The notes beneath the pieces are model-generated. The model was not told the origin of the DNA and ran no database searches. It worked only from the letters and a program-made list of their open reading frames with translations. The translations under genes and the position numbers were made by a program. Of a stretch of DNA of 8,689 nucleotides, positions 1 through 7,155 are shown one piece after another; within the stretch, counting starts at the first letter, position 1, and every line of letters begins with the position of its first letter. Source of the DNA: an uncultured Bacilli bacterium (GTDB lineage: Bacteria; Bacillota_I; Bacilli_A; RF39; UBA660); NCBI GenBank assembly GCA_947623705.1, contig CANQHT010000048.1:1-8689 (forward strand). Direction: 5' to 3'.

Positions 1-140
1 AAGCCGAATCATCCATATCTTATTTAGAAAAAAATCATGAATATGATGTTGAAATAAATAACTTAATAAGAAAGTTAAGTTATATTAAAAATTATGAAAA
101 AGATTTGCAAGAAAAAATTAAGAAATTACAATTAAAATAA
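1..140 (+). CDS. 3' end of a coiled-coil protein gene (partial)
   Basis: An open frame enters from the left edge (first whole codon at 3) and ends at TAA 138-140, giving 45 C-terminal residues. They are highly charged (Lys/Glu/Asn-rich) with Leu/Ile spaced as in a heptad pattern, ending KKLQLK, so this is the tail of a predicted coiled coil. The function cannot be named from this fragment. The stop is only 15 bases before the start of the next gene, which also encodes long coiled coils, so the two are probably co-transcribed and may act together. The A/T-rich codon use matches the neighbour. Confidence 0.7.
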   Translation, partial: AESSISYLEKNHEYDVEINNLIRKLSYIKNYEKDLQEKIKKLQLK

Positions 141-155
141 TAGGAAGGATAAAGA

Positions 156-881
156 ATGAATAACTACGAAGCATTATTAAAAAAATTAAATGAATTATTA
201 ACTCAAAAAATATTGGAAAGAAATAAATTAGAAGAAGAGCAAAAAGAAATTTCTAATAAATTAAATGATAAAGATAATGAAATAGAAAATACTACTATGT
301 ATATTAAAGAACTAGAGTCTATTATAAATATTTTAGAAAACGATATTAAATTTGATAATATAAGGGTTTATAAAAATCTTATGGCTGTTTGTTTAGGAAT
401 TATGGTTGTTCTTCATACTTTTTTTACTCTCTATGGTATCTATGGTATGCAAGATAAATTACTTACTTTTTTACAAATAATACCAATTTTATTAATTCTT
501 TCCTTATCTTATGGGATTCCTTTGTTTTTAGCAATTTGTAATCCAATCTATTATAAAAAAATAAGAGAAGAATACAATTTAGATGATGCTAAAGAAAAAT
601 TGGAAAGAGCAAAAGAAAAATTAGAAAGTTTAAATAAGGAAAAAGAATTAATTCAAGAAGAAGGAAATAAAAGGCAAAATAAAATTATGGCATTAGATGA
701 AGAAATAAAAAATCTTCAAGAAAATATTAGAAGTGTTGAAAGTAGTAAAGAAATGGCGATTAAAATGGTTTTAGATGATGCCATTAATGAAGGAAGAATA
801 AATGCTACTTTTAGTGAAGACTTAGAAATTCAAAAAACTTTAGCGAGATTACCTAAAAAATCTAGTAAAAACAAGATGTAA
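156..881 (+). CDS. Hypothetical membrane protein: coiled coil - two TM helices - coiled coil
   Basis: I do not recognise a named family. The 241-residue protein has three parts. Residues 1-68 are a charged, heptad-like coiled coil. Residues about 73-97 and 103-130 are two hydrophobic helices joined by a short polar turn (GMQDK). Residues about 133-205 are a second Lys/Glu-rich coiled coil, followed by a basic tail ending KKSSKNKM. With two membrane passes both coiled-coil arms should lie on the same side, most simply the cytoplasm, forming a membrane-anchored hairpin. There is no signal peptide. The start is supported by AGGAAGG at 142-148, 7 bases before the ATG. It follows a partial coiled-coil gene by 15 bases and is closed by a hairpin terminator, so it is the last gene of its transcript. 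A scaffold or membrane-shaping role is possible, but nothing here proves it. Confidence 0.8.
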   Translation: MNNYEALLKKLNELLTQKILERNKLEEEQKEISNKLNDKDNEIENTTMYIKELESIINILENDIKFDNIRVYKNLMAVCLGIMVVLHTFFTLYGIYGMQDKLLTFLQIIPILLILSLSYGIPLFLAICNPIYYKKIREEYNLDDAKEKLERAKEKLESLNKEKELIQEEGNKRQNKIMALDEEIKNLQENIRSVESSKEMAIKMVLDDAINEGRINATFSEDLEIQKTLARLPKKSSKNKM

Positions 882-915
882 AACCTAAAATAATAATTAG
901 GTTTTCTTTTATTTT
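880..915 (+). terminator. Rho-independent terminator after the coiled-coil gene
   Basis: Arms AAAACCTAA (880-888) and TTAGGTTTT (897-905) form a 9-bp stem with an 8-base A/T loop, followed by a T-rich run (907-916, interrupted by one A). The stem overlaps the stop codon of the upstream gene. It is A/T-rich and therefore only moderately stable, but the geometry and T-tract are typical. It separates the coiled-coil transcript from the RNA-modification operon. Confidence 0.7.
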
Positions 916-920
916 TGTAG

Positions 921-926
921 TATAAT
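921..926 (+). promoter_or_regulatory. Promoter -10 box for the RNA-modification operon
   Basis: A perfect TATAAT lies 20 bases before the ATG at 947. No good -35 exists. The best candidate is TTAGGT at 897-902 (18-bp spacer), which falls inside the 3' arm of the preceding terminator. A TG occurs upstream of the -10 (916-917), but not at the exact extended -10 spacing. The ribosome binding site AGGTGA at 935-940 follows, 6 bases before the start codon. The leader would be very short, about 14 bases. Confidence 0.6.
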
Positions 927-946
927 TAATTTGTAGGTGAATTAAT

Positions 947-1807
947 ATGCTTGTAAGTGATAAATGGCAAGATTATAAAATAATTAAAACTAGTAAAGGA
1001 ATGAAATTAGAAAGTTGGAAAGATATCTTACTTTTAAGACCTGATCCTGTTATAACTTGGGATATGGGTGATTTTCAAGAGTATCCTGTTAATGCTGTTT
1101 ATTACCGAAGCAATACTGGCGGAGGACATTGGGAAAATAAAAAGAATACGCCTTTAAGTTGGGTAGTTAATTATCAAGATTTAAAATTTTTAATAAAAGA
1201 AATGGGCTTTAAACATACAGGATTATTTCCGGAACAAGCCGTTAACTGGGATTTTGCAAGAGAAAAAATAAGTGTGAGAAAAAATAGTGGCAGAGATGTT
1301 AAAGTCTTAAATTTATTTGCTTATACTGGGGCTGCCACTGTAGCTTGTTTAAGGGCAGGTGCTTCTGTTACTCATGTTGATTCTTCTAAAGGAATGACTG
1401 ATTGGGCCAAAGAAAATGTTAAATTAAATCATTTAGAAGATAAACCTGTCCGATATTTAATTGATGATGTCGTTAAATTTGTGAAAAGAGAAATAAGAAG
1501 AGGTAACAAATATGATGCGATAATTATGGATCCTCCTAGTTATGGGAGAGGTTCTAATGGGGAAGTTTGGTCTTTAGAGGATAATTTAGAAGAATTAATT
1601 AAATTATGCCAAGAAATTTTAAATGAAGATTTTATCTTTTTCCTAGTTAATACTTATTCGACTAATTTACCATCTGTTTCTTTAGAAAATATTTTAAAAT
1701 TAAATTTTCCAAATAAGAAAGTTTTAGTTGATGATTTATGTTTACCAATCGAAAATTCCAATTTATATTTACCTTGTGGTATAACAGGAAGAGTAGAAAA
1801 TGACTAA
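947..1807 (+). CDS. Class I SAM-dependent methyltransferase, RlmI/RlmK-like (probable RNA methyltransferase)
   Basis: This 286-residue protein has a Rossmann-fold methyltransferase core. The SAM-binding glycine motif is LNLFAYTGAA (121-130), an acidic ribose-binding strand follows (HVDSSKG, 143-149), then IDD (172-174) and a DPPSYGRG motif (195-202). The DPPSYGR motif and the NLFAYTG form are typical of the RlmI/RlmK (Methyltrans_SAM) group that modifies 23S rRNA. The N-terminal ~110 residues carry the RPDP...W and NTGGGHW segments seen in short relatives of this group, and there is no PUA domain. Where m5C enzymes have a Cys-containing motif near 233-240 this protein has LVNTYSTN, so 5-methylcytosine activity is unlikely. 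The exact substrate is unknown. It is first in an operon with a pseudouridine synthase, a U32 protein and Tex, which favours RNA as substrate. Its stop overlaps the next start by 8 bases. Confidence 0.85.
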   Translation: MLVSDKWQDYKIIKTSKGMKLESWKDILLLRPDPVITWDMGDFQEYPVNAVYYRSNTGGGHWENKKNTPLSWVVNYQDLKFLIKEMGFKHTGLFPEQAVNWDFAREKISVRKNSGRDVKVLNLFAYTGAATVACLRAGASVTHVDSSKGMTDWAKENVKLNHLEDKPVRYLIDDVVKFVKREIRRGNKYDAIIMDPPSYGRGSNGEVWSLEDNLEELIKLCQEILNEDFIFFLVNTYSTNLPSVSLENILKLNFPNKKVLVDDLCLPIENSNLYLPCGITGRVEND

Positions 1808-2450
1808 TTTAAATATTTTATATGAAGATAATCATTTAATTGTAGTCGTTAAGCCTTGTAACGTTTTATGTCAAAGTGATTATACTAAAGATTTAGATTT
1901 ATTAACTATGGTTAAAAATTATATCAAAGAAAAATACCATAAACCTGGGAATGTTTATGTTGGTTTAGTGCACCGTTTAGATAGACCGGTCGGGGGAATT
2001 ATGGTGTTTGCGAAAACTAGTAAGGCCGCAAGTAGATTATCAAAAATGATTCAAAATCATGAAATGCAAAAAGAATATTTACTAGTATGCCACGGAAACT
2101 TAGATGATTCTGGTATAATGGAAGACTACATTTTAAAAGAAAACGAAAAAAGTATCATAACCACTAAAGAAAAGGGTAAGTATGCGAAATTAGAATATAA
2201 AACTTTAAAAAGAAAGAATGATTTAAATTTAGTTAAAGTTAATTTAATAACTGGTCGCCATCATCAAATTAGATTACAATTTGCCCATCGTAAATGTCCT
2301 TTGTATGGTGATCAATTATATGGCCTTCAAGATAAAAAACAAATTGCTCTTTTTGCTTATCATTTAAAATTTAAGCATCCGGTTAAAGATGAAATAATGG
2401 ATTTTGAATATATGCCAAAGGGTGGAATATGGAGTGAGTTTGATGATTAA
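1800..2450 (+). CDS. RluA-family RNA pseudouridine synthase
   Basis: The enzyme isomerises specific uridines to pseudouridine in rRNA or tRNA. All family landmarks are present in the 216 residues: KPCNVLCQ (18-25, the usual 'KPaG' loop), the catalytic motif VHRLDRPVGG (57-66) with Asp61 as the nucleophile, KEYLLVCHG (91-99), and the TGRHHQIR motif (151-158) followed by PLYGDQLYG (167-175). It lacks the N-terminal S4 RNA-binding domain of RluC/RluD and is close to the length of short family members such as RluA. The specific target nucleotide cannot be assigned. The ATG at 1800 overlaps the upstream gene by 8 bases and is preceded by AGGAAGAG at 1786-1793. The end overlaps the next gene's start by 8 bases, implying translational coupling. 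Confidence 0.93.
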   Translation: MTNLNILYEDNHLIVVVKPCNVLCQSDYTKDLDLLTMVKNYIKEKYHKPGNVYVGLVHRLDRPVGGIMVFAKTSKAASRLSKMIQNHEMQKEYLLVCHGNLDDSGIMEDYILKENEKSIITTKEKGKYAKLEYKTLKRKNDLNLVKVNLITGRHHQIRLQFAHRKCPLYGDQLYGLQDKKQIALFAYHLKFKHPVKDEIMDFEYMPKGGIWSEFDD

Positions 2451-4653
2451 ACATGAGTTATTAGTACCGGTAGGTAATTGGTCTTCTTTAGAAGCAGCGA
2501 TTCATAATGGTGCTGATGCTATTTATTTAGGTGGTAAAAAATTTGGAGCTCGCGCTTTTGCGGATAATTTTTCGCTTGAAGATTTAGAAAAAGCCACGAA
2601 GTTATGTCATCTTTATGGTGTTAAAATTTATGTTACCGTTAATACTTTAATTTATGAAAATGAAATCGAAGAAGTTTTAGAATATATTAAAAGTTTACAT
2701 CAAATGGGTGTTGATGCTTTAATTATGCAAGATGTTGGTCTTATTAATTTAGTCCATCAAACTTTACCTAATTTAGAAATCCATGCATCTACCCAAATGC
2801 ATAATCATTCTTCTGAATCTTTAGAGTTTTTAAAATCTTTAGGGGTCAAACGCGTTGTTTTTGCAAGAGAACTTTCACTAGATTACATTAATAATATTGA
2901 TACGGATTTAGAAAAAGAAGTCTTTATTCATGGTTCTTTATGTATTTCTTACAGTGGTCAATGTTTATTTTCTTCCCAAATTTTAGGAAGAAGTGGTAAT
3001 CGGGGTGAATGTGCTGGGATGTGCCGGTTACCTTATAAATTATATGAAGATGATAAGGTAATACCTACTAATGGGGATTATTTATTAAGTCCGAAAGATT
3101 TATGTTCTACAGATGATTTTTTAAAACTTATGCAAAGTGACATCAAATGTTTTAAAATTGAGGGAAGAATGAAAAGTGCCGAGTATGTGGCGGTCGTAAC
3201 CCGAATTTATCATAAATTAATTTTAGCGTATGAAAATAATCAACTTCTTAAAGTAGATGAAGAAGATTTTAATTTGTTAAAAGCTATTTTTAATCGGGAA
3301 TATACTAAAGGCTACTTAAATAATGCGAAAGATATAATGAATATCAGTGCTCCCAATCATCAAGGAATTAAAATTGGGGAAGTTGTTAAAGTAACTTCGA
3401 AAAAGATTACCATTAAATTAAGTCATAATTTAAAGCAATTTGAAGGCATTCGTTTTTTAAATCATGATATAGGTATTAATGTAAATTTTATTTATGATGA
3501 AAAAGATAAGTTAATAAATGAAGGTGTTAAAGGTAAGATAATTTATTTAGATAATTTTATTAATTTGGATAGTTTAGATACCGTTATGCTTACCAAACCA
3601 AAAGTTGATATTTATCTAGGTGGTTATAAAAAAATTCCTGTTTCTTTATCTCTAAAAGCTAAGATTAATGAACCTTTAGAAATAAAAATTACGGATGGCG
3701 ACAATAATTATACTTTAAAAAGTACAGAGTTAGTTCAAAAGTCTTTAAATGCTCCAATAAGCGAAGAAAGAATAAAAGAAGTTTTATCGCAAGTGGGTGA
3801 TTTACCTTTTCAAGTAGAAAATATAAATATTGATATGGATAAAGAAATATTTATTTCCATTGGTACTTTAAAGAATTTAAGAAGAAGTGTATTGGAAAAG
3901 TTAAAAGAGATTAGAGAGAATAAAAAAGTTCCTTATGTGGAAAAAGAATTTAAGGATGAAAAGATAGATAAGAAAATACAAAATGGTATAAGTGTTTTAG
4001 TCAGAACGAAAGAACAATTACAAGCTTGCAGGGATTTAAAAATTAAGAATATTATTGTCCAAAATCCAAAGTTATGGGAAGAAGATTTAATTTATAAAAT
4101 ACCAAGAGAAAATTTAGTTCATAATTATATTTATAAAAATTTATTAGTAACTGATTATGCTAGTTTATTTAAATATCCTAATTCTAGAAGTGATTACTAT
4201 TTAAATGTAACTAATCATTATACTTTAGATTATCTAAATAAATATGCCAGTGTAATTACTTTATCTCCAGAAAATACTTTAGAAAATATATCTAATATAA
4301 TGCAACATTATCATAATAATATCAATGTTGAAGTTTTAGTCTATGGAAGGCTTGAATTAATGTTAATGAAATATTGTCCTCTAAATTATTTAGTAAATAA
4401 GGATAGTGTTTGTCATGTTTGTCAAAATAATAAAAAGTATTATTTCCAAGATCGTAATGGAGCCTTCTATCCAATAGAAAGTAATCCTTTAACCCATAGT
4501 ACAACCATATTAAATACCAATATAACTGATTTAAGGAAAAATATTCCTAATTTAAAAGATATGGGAGTAAACAATTTTCGCATTGAATTATTTGATGAAT
4601 CATATGAAAAAGCCAAAGAAATTATTGAAGGAGTAAAAAAATATGTCGAATGA
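2443..4653 (+). CDS. U32 family protein with DUF3656-type middle region (RlhA/TrhP-like RNA hydroxylation)
   Basis: The 736-residue protein begins MIKHELLVPVGNWSSLEAA, the standard U32 N-terminus. The U32 domain (about 1-310) includes HGSLCISYSGQC (163-174) and GRSGNRGECAGMCR (182-195). Cys167, 174, 190 and 194 match the four cysteines conserved in the family, thought to bind an iron-sulfur cluster. KCFKIEGRMKSAEYVA (236-251) is also characteristic. A DUF3656-like region (about 375-500) follows, and then a C-terminal part with CPL...CHVC (Cys645, 657, 660), a further metal-binding candidate. Although named 'peptidase', characterised relatives hydroxylate RNA: RlhA acts on 23S rRNA C2501 and TrhP on tRNA U34. 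That role fits this operon better than proteolysis. I chose ATG 2443 because GGAGTGAG (2431-2438) sits in front of it. An in-frame TTG at 2404 would add 13 residues before the family's normal start. It ends in TGA, 11 bases inside tex. Confidence 0.9.
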   Translation: MIKHELLVPVGNWSSLEAAIHNGADAIYLGGKKFGARAFADNFSLEDLEKATKLCHLYGVKIYVTVNTLIYENEIEEVLEYIKSLHQMGVDALIMQDVGLINLVHQTLPNLEIHASTQMHNHSSESLEFLKSLGVKRVVFARELSLDYINNIDTDLEKEVFIHGSLCISYSGQCLFSSQILGRSGNRGECAGMCRLPYKLYEDDKVIPTNGDYLLSPKDLCSTDDFLKLMQSDIKCFKIEGRMKSAEYVAVVTRIYHKLILAYENNQLLKVDEEDFNLLKAIFNREYTKGYLNNAKDIMNISAPNHQGIKIGEVVKVTSKKITIKLSHNLKQFEGIRFLNHDIGINVNFIYDEKDKLINEGVKGKIIYLDNFINLDSLDTVMLTKPKVDIYLGGYKKIPVSLSLKAKINEPLEIKITDGDNNYTLKSTELVQKSLNAPISEERIKEVLSQVGDLPFQVENINIDMDKEIFISIGTLKNLRRSVLEKLKEIRENKKVPYVEKEFKDEKIDKKIQNGISVLVRTKEQLQACRDLKIKNIIVQNPKLWEEDLIYKIPRENLVHNYIYKNLLVTDYASLFKYPNSRSDYYLNVTNHYTLDYLNKYASVITLSPENTLENISNIMQHYHNNINVEVLVYGRLELMLMKYCPLNYLVNKDSVCHVCQNNKKYYFQDRNGAFYPIESNPLTHSTTILNTNITDLRKNIPNLKDMGVNNFRIELFDESYEKAKEIIEGVKKYVE

Positions 4654-6796
4654 AATTATAGAAAATTTAGCCAGTAAACTTAATATAAGTGTTAAAAGTA
4701 TTAATGCAACTTTAAAATTACTTAGTGAAGAAAATACCATTCCTTTTATTGCAAGATACCGTAAAGAAGCCACCGGTAATTTAGATGAAACTATGATTAG
4801 GGCCATTGAAACCGAATACACTTATAGTGTGAATTTACAAAAAAGAAAAGAAGAAATTCAAAGATTAATAGATGAAAAAGGGCTATTAACTGATGAGTTA
4901 GTTAGTAAGATTAATGTCGCCACTAAGTTAGTGGAATTAGAAGATATTTATCGTCCTTTTAAGGAGAAGAAGAAAACTAAAGCTACGGAAGCCATTAAAA
5001 ATGGTTTAGAACCTTTGGCTAAAATGCTAATGAGTTTTAAAATAGAAGGTAGTTTAAATAATTTAGCTACTAAATATTTAAATGAAAATGTTAAAACTGT
5101 GGAAGATGCTTTAATGGGAGCCCAATATATTATTGCGGAATGGATTAGTGATAATGCTTCTTTTAGAAAACAAATTCGTTATTTAACTTATATGAATGGT
5201 GTTTTAACGAGTAAATTAAAAAAAGGGGCTACTGATGAAAATAAAGTTTATGAAATGTATTATGATTTTAAAGAAAATGTTAAAAATGTCAAAATGTACC
5301 GTGTTTTAGCGGTCAATCGGGGTGAAAGTGAAGGTGTACTTAATGTTAGTATTTCCTTAGATGAAAATATTATTTTAGATTATTTAAAAGAAAAAGTTAT
5401 TAAGAATTATCAAAATCCAGAATTAGTAAATTTAGTTACGAATGCCATTAAAGATAGTTATAAAAGATTAATTGCGCCTTCCATTGAAAGAGAAATAAGA
5501 AGTGAACTTAAAGATAAAGCGGAAGATGTAGCCATTGCTAATTTTAGTGACAATTTAGAAAAGTTACTTATGCAACCACCAATTAAAGAAAAGAATGTTT
5601 TAGGTTTTGATCCCGCATATAGAACTGGTTGTAAACTAGCGGTATTAGATAAAACGGGTAAGCCTTTAAAAATTGCGGTGATTTATCCTCATGAACCAAA
5701 ATGTGAATATGAAAAAAGTAAAGAAACTGTTTTAAAATTAATTGATGACTATAACATTGATATAATCGCAATTGGTAATGGAACGGCCTCAAGAGAATCT
5801 GAAAGTTTTGTGGCGGATGTTATTAAAGATGCAACGAGAAAAGTAGAGTATATTATTGTAAGTGAAGCAGGTGCTTCCGTATATTCAGCAAGTAAACTCG
5901 CTATCAGTGAATTTCCGGATTTGCATGTCGAAGAAAGAAGTGCTATTTCTATTGGAAGAAGATTACAAGATCCTTTATCTGAACTCGTGAAAATTGATCC
6001 GGAAAGTATTGGAGTAGGTCTATATCAACATGATGTTACCGAGAAAAAATTAAAAGAAAGTTTAAACTTTACAACAGAAAAAATTGTTAACCAAGTGGGA
6101 GTTAACTTAAATACGGCATCTCCAGCTATTTTAAAATATATATCCGGTTTAACTAAATCAGCAATCGATAAAATAATTAATTTTCGCGAAAGTAAAGGTT
6201 TATTTAAAACCAGAGAAGAACTTTTAGATAAGAAAATTTTAAATGCTAAAACTTATGAACAAGCCGTGGGTTTCTTAAGAGTTTTAAATGGTGACAATGT
6301 TTTAGATACAACGAGTATTCACCCCGAAAGTTATGATGCTACTTTGAAATTATTAGATTATTTGAATTTAGATTTATCACTTATTGGTAAAGAAGAATTA
6401 AAGGAAAAATTAGATAAAATTAATAAAGTTGAGATTCAAAATAAATTAAATATTGATAAATATACTTTAGATGATATTATTATGTCCTTAGAAAAACCTA
6501 ATCGTGACCCAAGAGATATGTTACCTAAACCGCTTTTAAAGAAAGACGTTTTACATTTAGAAGATTTAAAAGTAGGAATGAAATTACAAGGAACAGTGCG
6601 TAATGTCGTTGATTTTGGTGCATTCGTTGATATAGGAATTAAAAATGATGGTTTGATTCATATTTCTAAAATGGCTGATCATTATATTAAACACCCAAGT
6701 GAAGTCTTAAGTGTTGGGGACATCATTAATGTTTATGTTGATGATATTAATTTAGAAAAACAAAAAGTATCGTTAAGTATGAAAGAAGTTAATTAA
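4643..6796 (+). CDS. tex: Tex-family S1 RNA-binding transcription accessory protein
   Basis: The 717 residues match the normal Tex length. Domains in order are: an N-terminal helical Tex region with the signature IPFIARYRKEATGNLDE (33-49); a YqgF/RNase H-like fold starting at VLGFDPAYRTGCKLAVLD (319-336), with AIGNGTASRE (376-385) and the conserved GVGLYQHDV (457-465); a helix-hairpin-helix region (about 485-550, VNLNTASPAILKYISGL); and a C-terminal S1 domain (about 643-714, GTVRNVVDFGAFVDIG...DGLIHIS). Tex binds nucleic acid and associates with transcription and RNA metabolism. The YqgF region is generally regarded as catalytically uncertain. The ATG at 4643 overlaps the U32 gene by 11 bases and is preceded by AAGGAG (4628-4633). 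It is last in the operon, directly followed by a strong terminator. All key motifs are intact. Confidence 0.96.
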   Translation: MSNEIIENLASKLNISVKSINATLKLLSEENTIPFIARYRKEATGNLDETMIRAIETEYTYSVNLQKRKEEIQRLIDEKGLLTDELVSKINVATKLVELEDIYRPFKEKKKTKATEAIKNGLEPLAKMLMSFKIEGSLNNLATKYLNENVKTVEDALMGAQYIIAEWISDNASFRKQIRYLTYMNGVLTSKLKKGATDENKVYEMYYDFKENVKNVKMYRVLAVNRGESEGVLNVSISLDENIILDYLKEKVIKNYQNPELVNLVTNAIKDSYKRLIAPSIEREIRSELKDKAEDVAIANFSDNLEKLLMQPPIKEKNVLGFDPAYRTGCKLAVLDKTGKPLKIAVIYPHEPKCEYEKSKETVLKLIDDYNIDIIAIGNGTASRESESFVADVIKDATRKVEYIIVSEAGASVYSASKLAISEFPDLHVEERSAISIGRRLQDPLSELVKIDPESIGVGLYQHDVTEKKLKESLNFTTEKIVNQVGVNLNTASPAILKYISGLTKSAIDKIINFRESKGLFKTREELLDKKILNAKTYEQAVGFLRVLNGDNVLDTTSIHPESYDATLKLLDYLNLDLSLIGKEELKEKLDKINKVEIQNKLNIDKYTLDDIIMSLEKPNRDPRDMLPKPLLKKDVLHLEDLKVGMKLQGTVRNVVDFGAFVDIGIKNDGLIHISKMADHYIKHPSEVLSVGDIINVYVDDINLEKQKVSLSMKEVN

Positions 6797-6830
6797 AACA
6801 AGATTGAGAATAATCTTGTTTTTTAGTTTT
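6797..6830 (+). terminator. Bidirectional Rho-independent terminator between tex and the XRE gene
   Basis: Perfect 9-bp arms AACAAGATT (6797-6805) and AATCTTGTT (6812-6820) flank a 6-base loop, followed by a T run (6819-6824) on the plus strand. On the minus strand the hairpin is followed by TTTTAATT, and the XRE stop codon (6823-6825) lies immediately upstream, so the same hairpin can end both convergent transcripts. Confidence 0.88.
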
Positions 6831-7056
6831 TAAATTTACTTTTAGGATAAGGTTTTCTTACATCAGTATTGCCTACTAAATAATCAATACTGACATCATA
6901 AAAATTAGCAAGTTTACTTAATTTATCAATGGGTATTAATCTTAATCCTGTTTCATATCTACTATATTGCACTTGAGTTATATGTAAAACTTTAGCAATA
7001 TCTTTTTGTAATAAATCTTTATCTTCTCTTACTTCTTTAAGCCTTGTAATATTCAT
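6823..7056 (-). CDS. XRE-family (Cro/CI-type HTH) transcriptional regulator
   Basis: The 77-residue protein is almost entirely one HTH_3 domain. The DNA-binding core is LQKDIAKVLHITQVQYSRYETG (residues 16-37), with helix 2 at 16-24 and the recognition helix from about 28. It is followed by the canonical LSKLANFYDVSIDYLVGNTD (46-65). No dimerisation, peptidase or sensor domain follows, only a short basic tail (KPYPKSKFKN), so it would act as a small Cro/SinR-like repressor dimer. The start is supported by GGTGAT (minus strand, 7067-7062), 5 bases before the ATG. It is divergent from the secreted protein gene. The intergenic region holds two matching palindromes placed in the two opposing promoters, which points to autorepression and co-repression of the neighbour. 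What relieves repression is not visible. Confidence 0.92.
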   Translation of the reverse strand: MNITRLKEVREDKDLLQKDIAKVLHITQVQYSRYETGLRLIPIDKLSKLANFYDVSIDYLVGNTDVRKPYPKSKFKN

Positions 7057-7078
7057 CTTTAATCACCATTTATATTTT

Positions 7079-7107
7079 TTCATATAACCAAATGATTATC
7101 TTGACAA
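7079..7107 (-). promoter_or_regulatory. Promoter of the XRE regulator gene
   Basis: Read on the minus strand, a -35 TTGTCA (7107-7102, 5/6 match) is followed after exactly 17 bases by -10 TATGAA (7084-7079, 4/6). Transcription would begin near 7072, giving a leader of about 16 bases that holds the GGTGAT ribosome binding site. The -35 overlaps the plus-strand -35 by five bases, so RNA polymerase could occupy only one of the two promoters at a time. Confidence 0.65.
7084..7099. promoter_or_regulatory. Operator O1 (imperfect palindrome) for the XRE repressor
   Basis: ATAACCAAATGATTAT differs from O2 at a single base (position 12, A for G), which breaks one arm pair of the palindrome. It fills the spacer of the minus-strand XRE promoter. 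The lower symmetry suggests weaker binding than O2, so autorepression would set in at a higher repressor level than repression of the neighbour. That ranking is an inference from symmetry alone. Confidence 0.75.
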
Positions 7108-7129
7108 TATAACCAAATGGTTATAAAAT
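7101..7129 (+). promoter_or_regulatory. Promoter of the secreted protein gene
   Basis: A perfect -35 TTGACA (7101-7106) and -10 TAAAAT (7124-7129, 5/6) are separated by the ideal 17 bases. This is the best-formed promoter in the window, so the gene should be strongly expressed when unrepressed. The start site is expected near 7136, which gives a leader of about 20 bases containing AGAAGG (7142-7147), 8 bases before the ATG at 7156. Confidence 0.85.
7109..7124. promoter_or_regulatory. Operator O2 (near-perfect palindrome) in the secreted protein promoter
   Basis: ATAACCAAATGGTTAT has 7-bp perfect arms (ATAACCA/TGGTTAT) around a central AA. It occupies the spacer between the -35 and -10 of the plus-strand promoter, touching the first base of the -10, so a bound protein would block polymerase. 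It is offset 25 bp from the near-identical O1. The likely ligand is the adjacent XRE protein, because the sites appear nowhere else that I see in the window. Confidence 0.82.
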
Positions 7130-7155
7130 CTAATTAAGAATAGAAGGTATGTCTT

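Noticed and set aside
2404..2442. TTG start giving a 13-residue longer U32 protein
   Set aside because: The family normally begins at the ELL.P.GN segment, and ATG 2443 has a good GGAG site 8 bases upstream. The extra residues are just pseudouridine synthase coding sequence read in another frame.
4322..4504. Minus-strand ORF of 60 codons
   Set aside because: It lies wholly inside the conserved U32 C-terminal region, has no recognisable motif, and runs antisense to a well-supported gene.
4643..4653. Mollicute code (TGA = Trp)
   Set aside because: The U32 gene ends at TGA and Trp is encoded by TGG throughout, with no internal TGA. Reading through would add only a few residues, so it is not strictly excluded, but nothing supports it.
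4600..4821. Minus-strand ORF of 73 codons with hydrophobic stretches
   Set aside because: It lies across the U32/tex junction opposite conserved coding sequence. The apparent hydrophobicity comes from reading Lys/Asn/Glu-rich AT codons in reverse.
5583..5792. Minus-strand ORF of 69 codons
   Set aside because: It is antisense to the YqgF-like domain of Tex, with no motif or promoter.
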